Shown: piece after piece, positions 45,227 through 53,373 of the stretch | How the letters are laid out: the number at the start of each line of letters is the position of its first letter | Position numbering within the stretch: position 1 is the first letter of the stretch | Assembly (NCBI RefSeq): GCF_002209535.1 | Contig: NZ_NJIG01000003.1 | Coordinates: forward strand, 558,001-622,000 | Reading direction: 5' to 3' | Source: Achromobacter marplatensis | GTDB lineage: Bacteria; Pseudomonadota; Gammaproteobacteria; Burkholderiales; Burkholderiaceae_B | DNA length: 64,000 bases | Notes under the pieces: generated by a model | Told to the model about the DNA's origin: nothing | The model's database searches: none | What the model saw: the letters and a program-made list of their open reading frames with translations, nothing else | Program-made: the position numbers and the translations under genes

Positions 45227-47113
45227 ATGGCTAGAAAAAAAATAGACTTTCGAGGACAGGCCTTTAAGGATGTCCTGGGCTTTACCTTCCGCCACTGGGG
45301 CCTGCAACCCTGGCGCACGCTCGTCATCGTGGTGCTGGCATTGTTGTCGGCCGTGGCCGATATCCTGACCCCGATGTACGCGGGCCGGCTGGTCGACGCC
45401 GTCGCGTCCGGTTCAACGGGCGACGATCTGGCCTGGAGCGCCGCCCTCACGGCTTTCTGGCTGCTGGTGGCGCTGGGCGTGGGCGGCACCTTGCTGCGCC
45501 AGGCCGTGTTCCAGAACATCATCACCTTCACGTTGAAGATGATGAACGGCATCGTGTCCAACGCCTTTTACCGGGTGCAGCGCTTTTCCACCGACTGGCA
45601 TGCCAACAGCTTCGCCGGCTCGACAGTGCGCAAGATCACGCGCGGCATGTGGGCCGTCGACATCCTGAACGACACGCTGCTGGTCGCGCTGCTGCCATCC
45701 GTCGTGATGCTGGTGGGCGCCACGGCCTTGCTGGGCGCGCACTGGCCGCTGATGGGGCTGGTGGTGGGCCTGGGTTCCGTGCTGTACATCGCCGTCACCG
45801 CGGCGCTGTCGCTGGGCTTCGTGGCGCCGGCCGCGCGTCTGGGCAATGCCTGGGACACGCGCATGGGCGGCGCGTTGGCGGATGCCGTCAGCTGCAACGC
45901 GGTCGTCAAGGCCTTCGGCGCGGAGACCCGCGAAGAAGTCCGGCTGGACCGCGTGGTCAACAAGTGGCGCAACCGCACCCGCCGTACCTGGGTGCGCGCC
46001 ACGCTGAACGGCGGCATCCAGGGCGCGATGCTGGTGGTGATGCAGGCCGCCATCCTGGGCGCGTCGCTGCTGCTGTGGTCGCGCAACCAGGCGACGGTAG
46101 GCGACATCACCTTCACGCTGACGATGTTCTTCGTGCTGCAAGGCTATCTGCGCGACGTGGGCATGCACATCCGCAACCTGCAACGTTCGGTCAACGACAT
46201 GGAGGAACTGGTGGCGATGGAACGCCAGCCTCTGGGCGTGACCGACCGCGCCGGCGCGGGTGCGATTAAGATCACCAAAGGCGAAATCCGCTTCGAGGAC
46301 GTGACGTTCCGCTATGGCTCGCACAACACCGCGCTGTACGACAAATTCTCCGCGCGCATCGCGCCCGGGGAACGCGTCGGCCTGGTGGGGCATTCGGGCT
46401 CGGGCAAGACCACGTTCATCAAGCTGATCCAGCGTTTGTATGACGTGAACGGCGGCCGCATCACCATCGACGGGCAGGACATCGCCCTGGTGAAGCAGGC
46501 GTCGCTGCGCAGCCAGATCGCCATCGTGCAGCAGGACCCGGTGCTGTTTCACCGCACCCTGGCGGAGAACATTGCCTACGCCCGGCCCGGCGCCACCCAG
46601 GCCGAGATCGAGCAGGCCGCCCGGCTGGCCAGCGCGCATGATTTCATCATGTCGCTGCCCAAGGGCTACGACACGCTGGTGGGCGAACGCGGCGTGAAGC
46701 TCTCGGGCGGTGAGCGCCAACGCGTGGCGATCGCGCGGGCGTTCCTGGCGGACTCGCCCATCCTGATCCTGGACGAGGCGACCTCCAGCCTGGACAGCGA
46801 AAGCGAAGTGCTGATCCAGCAGGCGATGGACCGGCTGATGGAAGGCCGCACCACGCTGGTGGTCGCGCACCGCCTGTCGACCGTGCGCGCCCTGGACCGC
46901 CTGCTGGTGATGGACCATGGCCGCATCATCGAAGAAGGCAGCCACGATGCGCTGATCCGTTTGAAGGGCGGCCTGTACCGGCGCCTGTTCGAACGCCAGG
47001 CCCTGGAACTGACCAAGGGCATGACGGCGGCGGAACTGTTGCAGGATGGCGCCACGGCGCCTGCCGCCAAAGAGGAAGACGTGGACGAAGACGCCTACGC
47101 CTTCGGCAAGTAA
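45227..47113 (+). CDS. ABC exporter, fused membrane and ATPase domains
   Basis: 628 residues. Six membrane segments (about residues 25-310) precede the ATPase: Walker A GHSGSGKTT near residue 388, signature LSGGERQRVAIARAF, Walker B ILILDEATSSLDSE, switch VAHRLSTV. It is a half-transporter of the MsbA/lipid-drug exporter class and probably works as a homodimer; the substrate is unknown. The ATG at 45227 was preferred over a TTG at 45206. The gene has an unusual regulatory leader and its own terminator, so it is transcribed alone. Confidence 0.88.
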   Translation: MARKKIDFRGQAFKDVLGFTFRHWGLQPWRTLVIVVLALLSAVADILTPMYAGRLVDAVASGSTGDDLAWSAALTAFWLLVALGVGGTLLRQAVFQNIITFTLKMMNGIVSNAFYRVQRFSTDWHANSFAGSTVRKITRGMWAVDILNDTLLVALLPSVVMLVGATALLGAHWPLMGLVVGLGSVLYIAVTAALSLGFVAPAARLGNAWDTRMGGALADAVSCNAVVKAFGAETREEVRLDRVVNKWRNRTRRTWVRATLNGGIQGAMLVVMQAAILGASLLLWSRNQATVGDITFTLTMFFVLQGYLRDVGMHIRNLQRSVNDMEELVAMERQPLGVTDRAGAGAIKITKGEIRFEDVTFRYGSHNTALYDKFSARIAPGERVGLVGHSGSGKTTFIKLIQRLYDVNGGRITIDGQDIALVKQASLRSQIAIVQQDPVLFHRTLAENIAYARPGATQAEIEQAARLASAHDFIMSLPKGYDTLVGERGVKLSGGERQRVAIARAFLADSPILILDEATSSLDSESEVLIQQAMDRLMEGRTTLVVAHRLSTVRALDRLLVMDHGRIIEEGSHDALIRLKGGLYRRLFERQALELTKGMTAAELLQDGATAPAAKEEDVDEDAYAFGK

Positions 47114-47133
47114 GCGGCGCTGCCGTGAAAGAA

Positions 47134-47167
47134 AAAGGGCCTGGCGCAGCAATGCGTCAGGCCCTTT
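47134..47167. terminator. Bidirectional terminator between convergent genes
   Basis: AAAGGGCCTG (47134-47143) and CAGGCCCTTT (47158-47167) form a 10-bp stem, extended by GCGC/TGCGT pairing. An A-rich run precedes it and TTTGTCT follows, so it can serve both the ABC exporter and the convergent LysE gene. Confidence 0.85.
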
Positions 47168-47199
47168 GTCTATCTTGCCCCGCCTTGTCGTGATGCGTT

Positions 47200-47832
47200 T
47201 CAGGCCGGGCGTTGCGCGAACGTCAGCCGCAAGCCGAAACCGATCAGCGCGGTGCCGAAGATCACGCTTTGCACCTTCTGCGCCCGCGGACTGGACGACA
47301 TCCAGCGCCCCACGGCCCCGCCCGCCAGCGCGCACACCACGTCGAACGCCAAGCCGAGACTGACCAGGATGACGCCCAGCAGCGCGAATTGCGGACCGAT
47401 CGGCCCATGGTCCGGCGACACGAACTGCGGCAGCAGCACCGAGCAGAACAGCAGGGCCTTGGGATTGAGCACATTGGTCAACACGCCGGCCATCAACGCG
47501 CCGCCCAGGCCCGAGCCTCGCGGCGGCGTCTGGCCGGCAGCGTCCAGCACCACGGGCCCGGCCCGCAGCAGCCGCACGCCCAGCCACATCAGATAGATGC
47601 CGCCCACGGTGCGAGCGGCGTCGAACGCCCACGGGTGGGTCTTGAACAGGGCCGCCAGCCCCAATGCCGCCAGCGTCACGTGGGCGGCGCGTGCAATGGC
47701 CAGGCCAACGGCGACCGCCAACGCCTGCCCCCGTCCCCGCAATACGCCCGTCTCCAGCAACAGGATCATGTCCGGCCCGGGCACCACGTACACAATCAGC
47801 AAGGCCCCAAGAAACATCGCCATATCGGCCAT
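47200..47832 (-). CDS. LysE/RhtB-family amino acid exporter
   Basis: 210 residues with five or six membrane segments. The N-terminal FLGALLIVYVVPGPDMILLLETG and the NPKALLFCSVLLPQFV motif are the RhtB/LysE pattern of amino acid and homoserine-lactone efflux proteins. The ATG at 47830-47832 has GGGAG 8 bp upstream; the ATG at 47868 lacks one and would enter the Lrp-site region. It is divergent from an Lrp-type gene, the standard regulatory pairing for this family. Confidence 0.88.
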   Translation of the reverse strand: MADMAMFLGALLIVYVVPGPDMILLLETGVLRGRGQALAVAVGLAIARAAHVTLAALGLAALFKTHPWAFDAARTVGGIYLMWLGVRLLRAGPVVLDAAGQTPPRGSGLGGALMAGVLTNVLNPKALLFCSVLLPQFVSPDHGPIGPQFALLGVILVSLGLAFDVVCALAGGAVGRWMSSSPRAQKVQSVIFGTALIGFGLRLTFAQRPA

Positions 47833-47876
47833 CACCGCGCTCTCCCGCGCATTCTTCAAGGCGATCATTCTAGGAA

Positions 47877-47930
47877 AATCGGACTGGCATGTGCTTGCGA
47901 TTCATGCCAATCCGATTACCATGATTGGCA
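47877..47930. promoter_or_regulatory. Lrp-type operator array between lysE and lrp genes
   Basis: A near-perfect inverted repeat with 15-nt arms (47877-47891 and 47903-47917, one mismatch) contains TGGCAT and ATGCCA. A third half-site, ATTGGCAT, ends at 47930. The TGGCAT/ATGCCA units start at 47885, 47904 and 47925, roughly two helical turns apart, as expected for multimeric Lrp/AsnC binding. It covers the space between both promoters. Confidence 0.65.
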
Positions 47931-47965
47931 TACTCGTCTTCTTTATCCACTCATTTCTTGAATCT

Positions 47966-48448
47966 ATGCCAAAGCGCGACCTGGATGCTTATGACCGGCG
48001 CATTCTCGAGGCCTTGCAGCAGAACGGCCGCCTGACCAATGTGGAGCTTGCCGAGCAGATCGGCCTGTCGCCCTCGCCCTGCCTGCGCCGCGTGCGCATG
48101 CTGGAAGAAGCGGGTGTGATCCAGGGCTACGAGGCCCGGCTGGCGCCGGACGAAGTCGGCCTGGGCCTGACCGTATTCGTCGGCGTCAAGGTGGAGCGGC
48201 ACCACGAACGCGATGCCGAGCAGTTCCGCAAAGAAGTCAGCGCGCTGCCGGAAGTGATCGCCGCGCACCTGGTGTCCGGCGAATCCGACTTCCTGCTGCA
48301 GGTCGTGGTGCCGGACCTGCGCGGTTACGAGCGCTTCCTGCTGGGAACGCTGCTGAAGCTGCCGGGCGTAAAGGACATCCGCAGCAACTTCGCCATCCAG
48401 ACGGTCAAGCCGCAAAGCCCGCTGCCGCTGGACCATCTGGGCAAGTAA
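47966..48448 (+). CDS. Lrp/AsnC-family regulator
   Basis: 160 residues. HTH: LDAYDRRILEALQQNGRLTN, then LAEQIGLSPSPCLRRVRMLEEAGVIQGYEA; RAM effector domain from VGLGLTVFVGVKV to the GVKDIRSNFAI strand. The ATG at 47966 gives the family N-terminus; the long upstream frame is intergenic. Probably senses an amino acid and activates the divergent LysE exporter. Confidence 0.93.
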   Translation: MPKRDLDAYDRRILEALQQNGRLTNVELAEQIGLSPSPCLRRVRMLEEAGVIQGYEARLAPDEVGLGLTVFVGVKVERHHERDAEQFRKEVSALPEVIAAHLVSGESDFLLQVVVPDLRGYERFLLGTLLKLPGVKDIRSNFAIQTVKPQSPLPLDHLGK

Positions 48449-48454
48449 CCCGCC

Positions 48455-49129
48455 CTAGGGCATGGCCGCCGCCGCCCGGTCCACCGCGGCGCGCCGCCGA
48501 TCGAACCGCGCCTGCGACATCTCCAGGTAACGCTGGACCACCGCCGGCTCGGACGTCTTGGGCGTGCCGCCGGGAAACGGCGGTTTGGGGTCGTATTCGA
48601 TCTGCAGCTGGATCAGCTTGGCGACGTCGTCGCCGCAAAGCGCCGCCACGACCTTCAGGCCCATGTCGATGCCCGAAGTCACGCCGCCCGCGGTGTAGGT
48701 GTTGCCGTCCACGCACAGGCGCTCGTCGGTTGGGATGGCGCCGAAGCGCGACAACAGTTCGCGCGCTCGCCAATGGCTGGACGCCCGCTTGCCGCGCAAC
48801 AGCCCGGCCGCCCCCAGCAGCAGCGACCCCGTGCAAATACCAAACAGATATTGCGCGTCTTGCCCCTGCTTGCGCGTGAATGCCACCCAATCGGGGTCAA
48901 CAATGGCATCATCCGTGCCCGGCCCGCCGGGCACGACCAGCAGATCGCAGGGCGGCGCGGACGCCAGCGTCTGGGTGGGCACGAATTGCAATCCGCGATC
49001 GCACCGTACCGGATCCCGCGTTTTTGCGACAAAATCCACGGTGAAGCCCGGCGCGTTCGCCAGGACCTCATAGGGGCCGGTCATATCCAGCTGGGTCAGC
49101 CCTTCGAACAAGAGAATATTCACATGCAT
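48455..49129 (-). CDS. DJ-1/PfpI-family protein, isonitrile hydratase-like
   Basis: 224 residues. The nucleophile elbow is Cys99 in FGICTGS, with the partner segment SSHWRARELL; DLLVVPGGPGTDD is the typical strand before it. The group includes isonitrile hydratase InhA of Pseudomonas and many unassigned proteins. It is convergent with the lrp gene and overlaps or abuts the start of the divergent GlxA-like regulator, whose own N-terminal domain is of the same superfamily. Confidence 0.83.
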   Translation of the reverse strand: MHVNILLFEGLTQLDMTGPYEVLANAPGFTVDFVAKTRDPVRCDRGLQFVPTQTLASAPPCDLLVVPGGPGTDDAIVDPDWVAFTRKQGQDAQYLFGICTGSLLLGAAGLLRGKRASSHWRARELLSRFGAIPTDERLCVDGNTYTAGGVTSGIDMGLKVVAALCGDDVAKLIQLQIEYDPKPPFPGGTPKTSEPAVVQRYLEMSQARFDRRRAAVDRAAAAMP

Positions 49130-49195
49130 GACGATGCTCCTTCAAGAACGCCAACGCCCAGCATAGGCGGACGCGCCCAGTCCGTTGCGCCACAA

Positions 49196-50113
49196 ATGGC
49201 GGAAAACGCGCCACAACGCGTGCTGTTCGTGCTGTTCGACGGCTTTCAGCCGCTGGACCTGGCAGGCCCTTGGCAGGCATTCAGTTCGGCAAACGAAGAG
49301 GCGGGAAAGGCGCTGTACCAGTTGAACACGATTGCCGCCGAACGCGTCGTCAGCACCTGGGAGCAAGGGCTGCGCATGCAGGTGGACGGCACCTTCGAAG
49401 AAGACGGCGACGCACCGGTCGACATGCTGCTGGTGCCGGGCGGCCCCGGGGTCGACCGCGCCAGCGCGCACGCGGAAACACGCGCCTGGCTACGCCGCCG
49501 CGACGCCGGCGCCGCGCGCACGTGCAGCGTCTGTACCGGTGCGTTCGTCCTGGCCGCGGCGGACCTGCTCAACGGACTGGCCGTCACCACGCACTGGCGC
49601 TCGGCGGACCGGCTGCGCCAGATGTACCCCGCGCTGCGCGTGCAGGACGACCGTATCTTCATCGAAAGCGGCAAGTACTGGACCTCTGCCGGCGTCACCG
49701 CAGGCATCGATCTGGCGCTGGCCCTGATCGAACGCGACCATGGCGCGGCACTGTCGCAGCAGGTGGCGCGCCGGCTGGTCGTCTTCATGCGGCGCGACGG
49801 CGACCAGCGCCAGTACAGCCAGAGCCTGCGGCTGCAAGACCGCGTCGCCGCACCGTTCCGCGACCTGGTCGAAAAGATTGAAGCGCACTTGTCGGCGCGC
49901 TGGTCGGTGGACGACATGGCGGACGCCTGCCATATGTCGCGGCGCACCTTCCAGCGCAAATTCGCGGCGCATTTCGGCGTGGCGCCCACCGAAGTGCTGC
50001 GGCGCCTGCGCGAAGAACGGGCCAGCGCGCTGCAAAGCACCGGCAAGCTGCCGCGCAAGACCGTCGAGCAGCACGTGGGACCGTTGCATAAAAGGCCGGA
50101 ACGGCTTTCCTGA
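49196..50113 (+). CDS. GlxA-type AraC regulator with a shortened DNA-binding domain
   Basis: 305 residues from the ATG at 49196; an in-frame ATG at 49124 would add 24 residues but overlap the divergent gene's start. The N-terminal DJ-1/PfpI domain (VLFVLFDGFQPLDLAGP, Cys113 in CSVCTGAF, TTHWRSADRL) is followed by one AraC helix-turn-helix (WSVDDMADACHMSRRTFQRKFAAHFG). The second helix-turn-helix expected next is missing: after RRLREERASAL the frame continues for only 30 residues, without an F-R-R-x-x-G-x-S-P block. Either a truncation or a variant with one DNA-reading helix. Confidence 0.8.
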   Translation: MAENAPQRVLFVLFDGFQPLDLAGPWQAFSSANEEAGKALYQLNTIAAERVVSTWEQGLRMQVDGTFEEDGDAPVDMLLVPGGPGVDRASAHAETRAWLRRRDAGAARTCSVCTGAFVLAAADLLNGLAVTTHWRSADRLRQMYPALRVQDDRIFIESGKYWTSAGVTAGIDLALALIERDHGAALSQQVARRLVVFMRRDGDQRQYSQSLRLQDRVAAPFRDLVEKIEAHLSARWSVDDMADACHMSRRTFQRKFAAHFGVAPTEVLRRLREERASALQSTGKLPRKTVEQHVGPLHKRPERLS

Positions 50114-50114
50114 A

Positions 50115-50495
50115 ATGCCGATCACCGACAGCCCCTGCCCCGAATGCGGCCATCCCCTAGCCACGCGCACGCAGGGCATGAGCCTGATTGCGGAATGCGC
50201 GCATTGCGGCTGGATGGTGGCCACGACCAATCCCAACCACCCCTTCCATGACCGCACGCCCTACACGGTGCGCGCGCGTGCGCAAGGCATCGCGCGCGGC
50301 ACCGCCATCGCCCGCCTGTCGGCAACCTTGGGCACCGGCGTCCCCGTCGCGCGCGCCATCCTCGACCAGGGCCTGCCCGTGGCGGAAAACGTTTATGCGT
50401 ACGAGGTGATCCGGCTGCACAAGCTGCTCTGGCCGCAAGGCCTGTCGCTGCAGGTCACGCCGGAATTCACCTGGGAACTGGACGACAGCCTTTAG
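50115..50495 (+). CDS. Small zinc-ribbon protein of unknown function
   Basis: 126 residues. Two CxxC knuckles (CPECG and CAHCG, residues about 8-11 and 29-32) suggest one structural zinc. The rest has no motif I recognise; a TGVPVARAILDQGLPVAENVYAYEVI stretch split over a helix pair looks folded. It starts one base after the GlxA-like stop without a clear ribosome site, so it depends on coupling. Its stop overlaps the stop of the convergent SDR gene. Confidence 0.6.
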   Translation: MPITDSPCPECGHPLATRTQGMSLIAECAHCGWMVATTNPNHPFHDRTPYTVRARAQGIARGTAIARLSATLGTGVPVARAILDQGLPVAENVYAYEVIRLHKLLWPQGLSLQVTPEFTWELDDSL

Positions 50496-51214
50496 CCCGC
50501 CAGCCCCACGGACATGCCGCCGCACACGTACAGCAGTTGCCCCGTGATGAAGCCGGCGCGCCGGTCCAGGAACAGGGCGACGCTGTGCGCCACCTCTTCC
50601 GGCTGCCCGACCCGGCCCACGGGGATGGAGGCTTCCAGCGCCAGCGTCTTCGGCTGGCCGGGTGGGTTCGACTGGTTGAACAATTCGGTCGCGATCGGGC
50701 CTGGCGCAACGGTGTTCACGGTGATGCCGTCGGCGGCCAGCTCCAGCGCCCAGGTGCGCGTCATGCCGGCCAGCCCCGCCTTGGACGCGCCGTACACCGT
50801 TCGCCCGCCCTTGCCCAGCGCGGCGCGGCTGCCGATGTTGACCACGCGTCCGTAGCCCGCCTGGCGCATGCCCGGCAACAACGCCTGCAACAGCAGCACG
50901 GGCGCCGTGACATTCAAGGCCATCGTGCGCAGCAAGTCTTCCTCGGACACGTCCTCGATGTTGGCGACCTGGATCATCCCCGCATTGTTGACCAGGTGCA
51001 GCACCGGCCGCTCGGCCGCCAGCTCGCGCGCCGCCTCGCGGGTGGCCGCCGCATCGCCCAGGTCGACCGAGCGGAAGGTCTCGCCAGGGAGCAGTTGGTC
51101 GGGCGCGCGGCGGCTGAAATTGACGACCTGATAGCCGTCCTGCACCAGGCGCGCCACGATGGCGCGGCCGATACCCCGGCTGCCGCCGGTGACAAGTGCG
51201 ATGGGGGTGTTCAT
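50492..51214 (-). CDS. Short-chain dehydrogenase/reductase
   Basis: 240 residues. Cofactor motif TGGSRGIGRA, NNAGM, active Ser in NIGSRAALG and the YGASK pair, then VNTVAPGPIATE. The basic NFSRRAP turn after beta-2 favours NADP(H), unlike the SDR at 35456. FabG-like by length. The start overlaps the Bug receptor stop by 4 bp, so both belong to one transcript. Confidence 0.9.
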   Translation of the reverse strand: MNTPIALVTGGSRGIGRAIVARLVQDGYQVVNFSRRAPDQLLPGETFRSVDLGDAAATREAARELAAERPVLHLVNNAGMIQVANIEDVSEEDLLRTMALNVTAPVLLLQALLPGMRQAGYGRVVNIGSRAALGKGGRTVYGASKAGLAGMTRTWALELAADGITVNTVAPGPIATELFNQSNPPGQPKTLALEASIPVGRVGQPEEVAHSVALFLDRRAGFITGQLLYVCGGMSVGLAG

Positions 51215-52206
51215 TGCGCGGTGATTCCTTTGTCTTTGATGAGTCCGCCCCATTTCTTGCGCTCGTCGCGCTCGAAGGCCGCCAGGTCGTCGCCGAAAAG
51301 CGTACCGGGTTTGGCGCCCATGGTGGCGAAGTTGGTGGCGATGGCCTGGCTTTGCAGGCCGCTGCGCGCGGCATCGATCAATTGCTTGACCACGGGCGCC
51401 GGCGTGTTGCGCGGCGCGTACAGGGCGAACCACGCCGTGACGTCGAACCCGGGCAGACCCGACTCCGCAACGGTGGGCAGGTTCGGCACCGACGGATCGC
51501 GTTCGCCGGATGTGACGGCCACCCCGCGCACCAGATTGCCGTCCTTGATCTGCGCCAATGCGCCCGGCAGGTTGTCGAACAGCAGATCCACCTGGCCGCC
51601 CGCCACGGCCGGCAAGGATGCGGACGTGCCCTTGAACGGCACGTGCAGCATGGTCACCCCCGCCATCGATTCGAAATACGCGCCCGTCAGATGGACCGAC
51701 GATCCGATGCCGGGCGAAGCATAGGTCAGCTTCTTGTCGGGCGATTGCTTGGCCGCCTTGATGACGTCGGCCACAGTCTTGTACGGCGATTTGGCGCTGA
51801 CGGCGATCACGTTGGGCGTCGTGGAGACCAGCGCGATCGGTACCAGATCACGTTCGGGATCGAACGTCATGTTGCTGTAGAGAAACTGGTTGATGGTCTG
51901 CGTGCCGATGGTGCCCAGGCCCAGCGTGTAGCCGTCCGCCTTGGCGCGGGCCACGTACGCCATGCCGATGTTGCCGCCAGCGCCCGGCTTGTTTTCCACC
52001 AGCACGGTCTGCTTCAAACCCGGTTGCAGCGCATTAGCGATGGCGCGGCCGAAGATGTCCGCGCCGCCGCCCGGCGGATACGGCACGACGACGGTGACGG
52101 GGTGTTCGGGATAGCCGGCGGCCTGGGCCGCGGGCAGCGCCACAGCCGCCAGGGCGGCGGCGGCAAGCCAGCGCCGCGCGGCGCGCGGATGCACGAATTG
52201 CGTCAT
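51211..52206 (-). CDS. Bug/TctC-family periplasmic receptor
   Basis: 331 residues with a signal peptide ending near PAAQAAGYP. Bug motifs: VTVVVPYPPGGGADIFGRAIA, VENKPGAGGNIG, TYASPGIGSSVHLTG and VAVTSGERDPSVPNLPTVAE. These receptors bind carboxylates such as citrate, aromatic acids or nicotinate, usually for a TctAB-type carrier; none is next to it, as is common in Bordetella-like genomes. Divergent from the cyclase operon. Confidence 0.93.
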   Translation of the reverse strand: MTQFVHPRAARRWLAAAALAAVALPAAQAAGYPEHPVTVVVPYPPGGGADIFGRAIANALQPGLKQTVLVENKPGAGGNIGMAYVARAKADGYTLGLGTIGTQTINQFLYSNMTFDPERDLVPIALVSTTPNVIAVSAKSPYKTVADVIKAAKQSPDKKLTYASPGIGSSVHLTGAYFESMAGVTMLHVPFKGTSASLPAVAGGQVDLLFDNLPGALAQIKDGNLVRGVAVTSGERDPSVPNLPTVAESGLPGFDVTAWFALYAPRNTPAPVVKQLIDAARSGLQSQAIATNFATMGAKPGTLFGDDLAAFERDERKKWGGLIKDKGITAQ

Positions 52207-52271
52207 GAATTTTGTCTCCTATCGAACTCGCTTATTGCGGGTTTCTTCTTAAGGCTTTCGCGGATACTCAA

Positions 52272-52289
52272 AGTACGTAAATACGTACT
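52272..52289. promoter_or_regulatory. Inverted repeat between Bug and cyclase operons
   Basis: AGTACGT (52272-52278) and ACGTACT (52283-52289) are perfect arms around AAAT, 40 bp before the cyclase start and 66 bp before the Bug start. The form resembles operators of HutC/UTRA-type GntR regulators; one such gene (54993-55736) ends the cyclase operon. Confidence 0.65.
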
Positions 52290-52329
52290 ATAGTTATAAA
52301 AACATAGAAAACGGATAGGAGACAAGCAA

Positions 52330-53370
52330 ATGAAACGCTGGACGCAACGCCCGGAAGGGTCCACCTGGGGCGACTTCGGGCCGGACGACGAACTGGGCCG
52401 GCTGAACCTGCTGACGGAAGAAAAGGTGTTGCAGGGGGTGCGCGAAGTGCGCGTGGGCAAGGTGTTCTGCCTGTCGCTGCCGCTGGACCTGCCCGGCGGC
52501 AACGTGCTGAATCCGCGCCGCCATGCACCCACGCTCAAGCCCACGTTCCGCGAAGGCACGCCCTACCTGAATTTCGCGATGTCGCAGGTGCAGCCCGAGG
52601 CGGTCGACGTGCTGTCGGATGACCAGGTCACGCTTTCCATGCAGTACTCCACGCAGTGGGACGGCCTGTGCCACGTAGGCGCCCTCTTCGACATCCAGGG
52701 CGACGGCCAGGCCCGCCGCGTCTATTACAACGGCTACGCCGCCGGCGTCGACGTGTTCGGCGGCGCCGACCCCGACACGTCGGGCGACGCCTGCTGCCCG
52801 CCGGGCGGCTCGTATGCCCGCAAGCTGAGCATCAGCCGCTACGCCGAAAAAGGCATGCAGGGACGCGGCGTGCTGGTGGACCTGGCACGCGCGTTCGGCC
52901 CCGGCCGCACGCTGGTGGGCCACGAACAGTTGCAGACCGCGATGCGCGAGCAGGACGTCGTCGTGGAGCCGGGCGACATGCTGGTGCTGCGCACGGGCTT
53001 CGCCGAACGCTTGGTGGCCATGAACGGGCAGCCCGATCCGCACGCGCTGGAACAGACCGGCGCCGTGCTGGACGGCGCCGACGCGGCGCTGCTGGACTGG
53101 ATCACCGCCAGCGGGGTCGCCGCCCTCTGCGCGGACAACTACGCCGTGGAGTCCTATCCCGCGCGCACATCCGGCCCCGGCCATTCGATCCTGCCGCTGC
53201 ATCACCATTGCCTGTTCAAGCTGGGCGTGCCGCTGGCGGAACTCTGGTATCTGAAGGACCTGGCCGATTGGCTGCACGCGCACGGCCGCAACCGCTTCCT
53301 GCTGACCGCCCCGCCCTTGCGCATGCCGGGCGCGGTGGGCTCCCCCGTGACGCCGATCGCCACGGTGTAA
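52330..53370 (+). CDS. Cyclase-family hydrolase (kynurenine formamidase-like fold)
   Basis: 346 residues. The family includes kynurenine formamidase and isatin hydrolase, Mn/Zn enzymes with an HxGTHxDxPxH-type motif. Here the region reads YSTQWDGLCHVG: the Gln in place of the first His of this block is seen in the longer subgroup, so activity is not excluded. Later motifs GVLVDLARAFG, GDMLVLRTGF, CADNYAVES and LHHHCLFKLGVPLAE fit. The neighbouring acyl-CoA ligase suggests that the ring-opened acid is activated next. Confidence 0.83.
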   Translation: MKRWTQRPEGSTWGDFGPDDELGRLNLLTEEKVLQGVREVRVGKVFCLSLPLDLPGGNVLNPRRHAPTLKPTFREGTPYLNFAMSQVQPEAVDVLSDDQVTLSMQYSTQWDGLCHVGALFDIQGDGQARRVYYNGYAAGVDVFGGADPDTSGDACCPPGGSYARKLSISRYAEKGMQGRGVLVDLARAFGPGRTLVGHEQLQTAMREQDVVVEPGDMLVLRTGFAERLVAMNGQPDPHALEQTGAVLDGADAALLDWITASGVAALCADNYAVESYPARTSGPGHSILPLHHHCLFKLGVPLAELWYLKDLADWLHAHGRNRFLLTAPPLRMPGAVGSPVTPIATV

Positions 53371-53373
53371 GCC

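Noticed and set aside
45413..47632. 739-codon frame antisense to the ABC exporter and past its terminator
   Set aside because: It crosses a strong terminator, overlaps the LysE gene in the wrong frame and has no recognisable domain.
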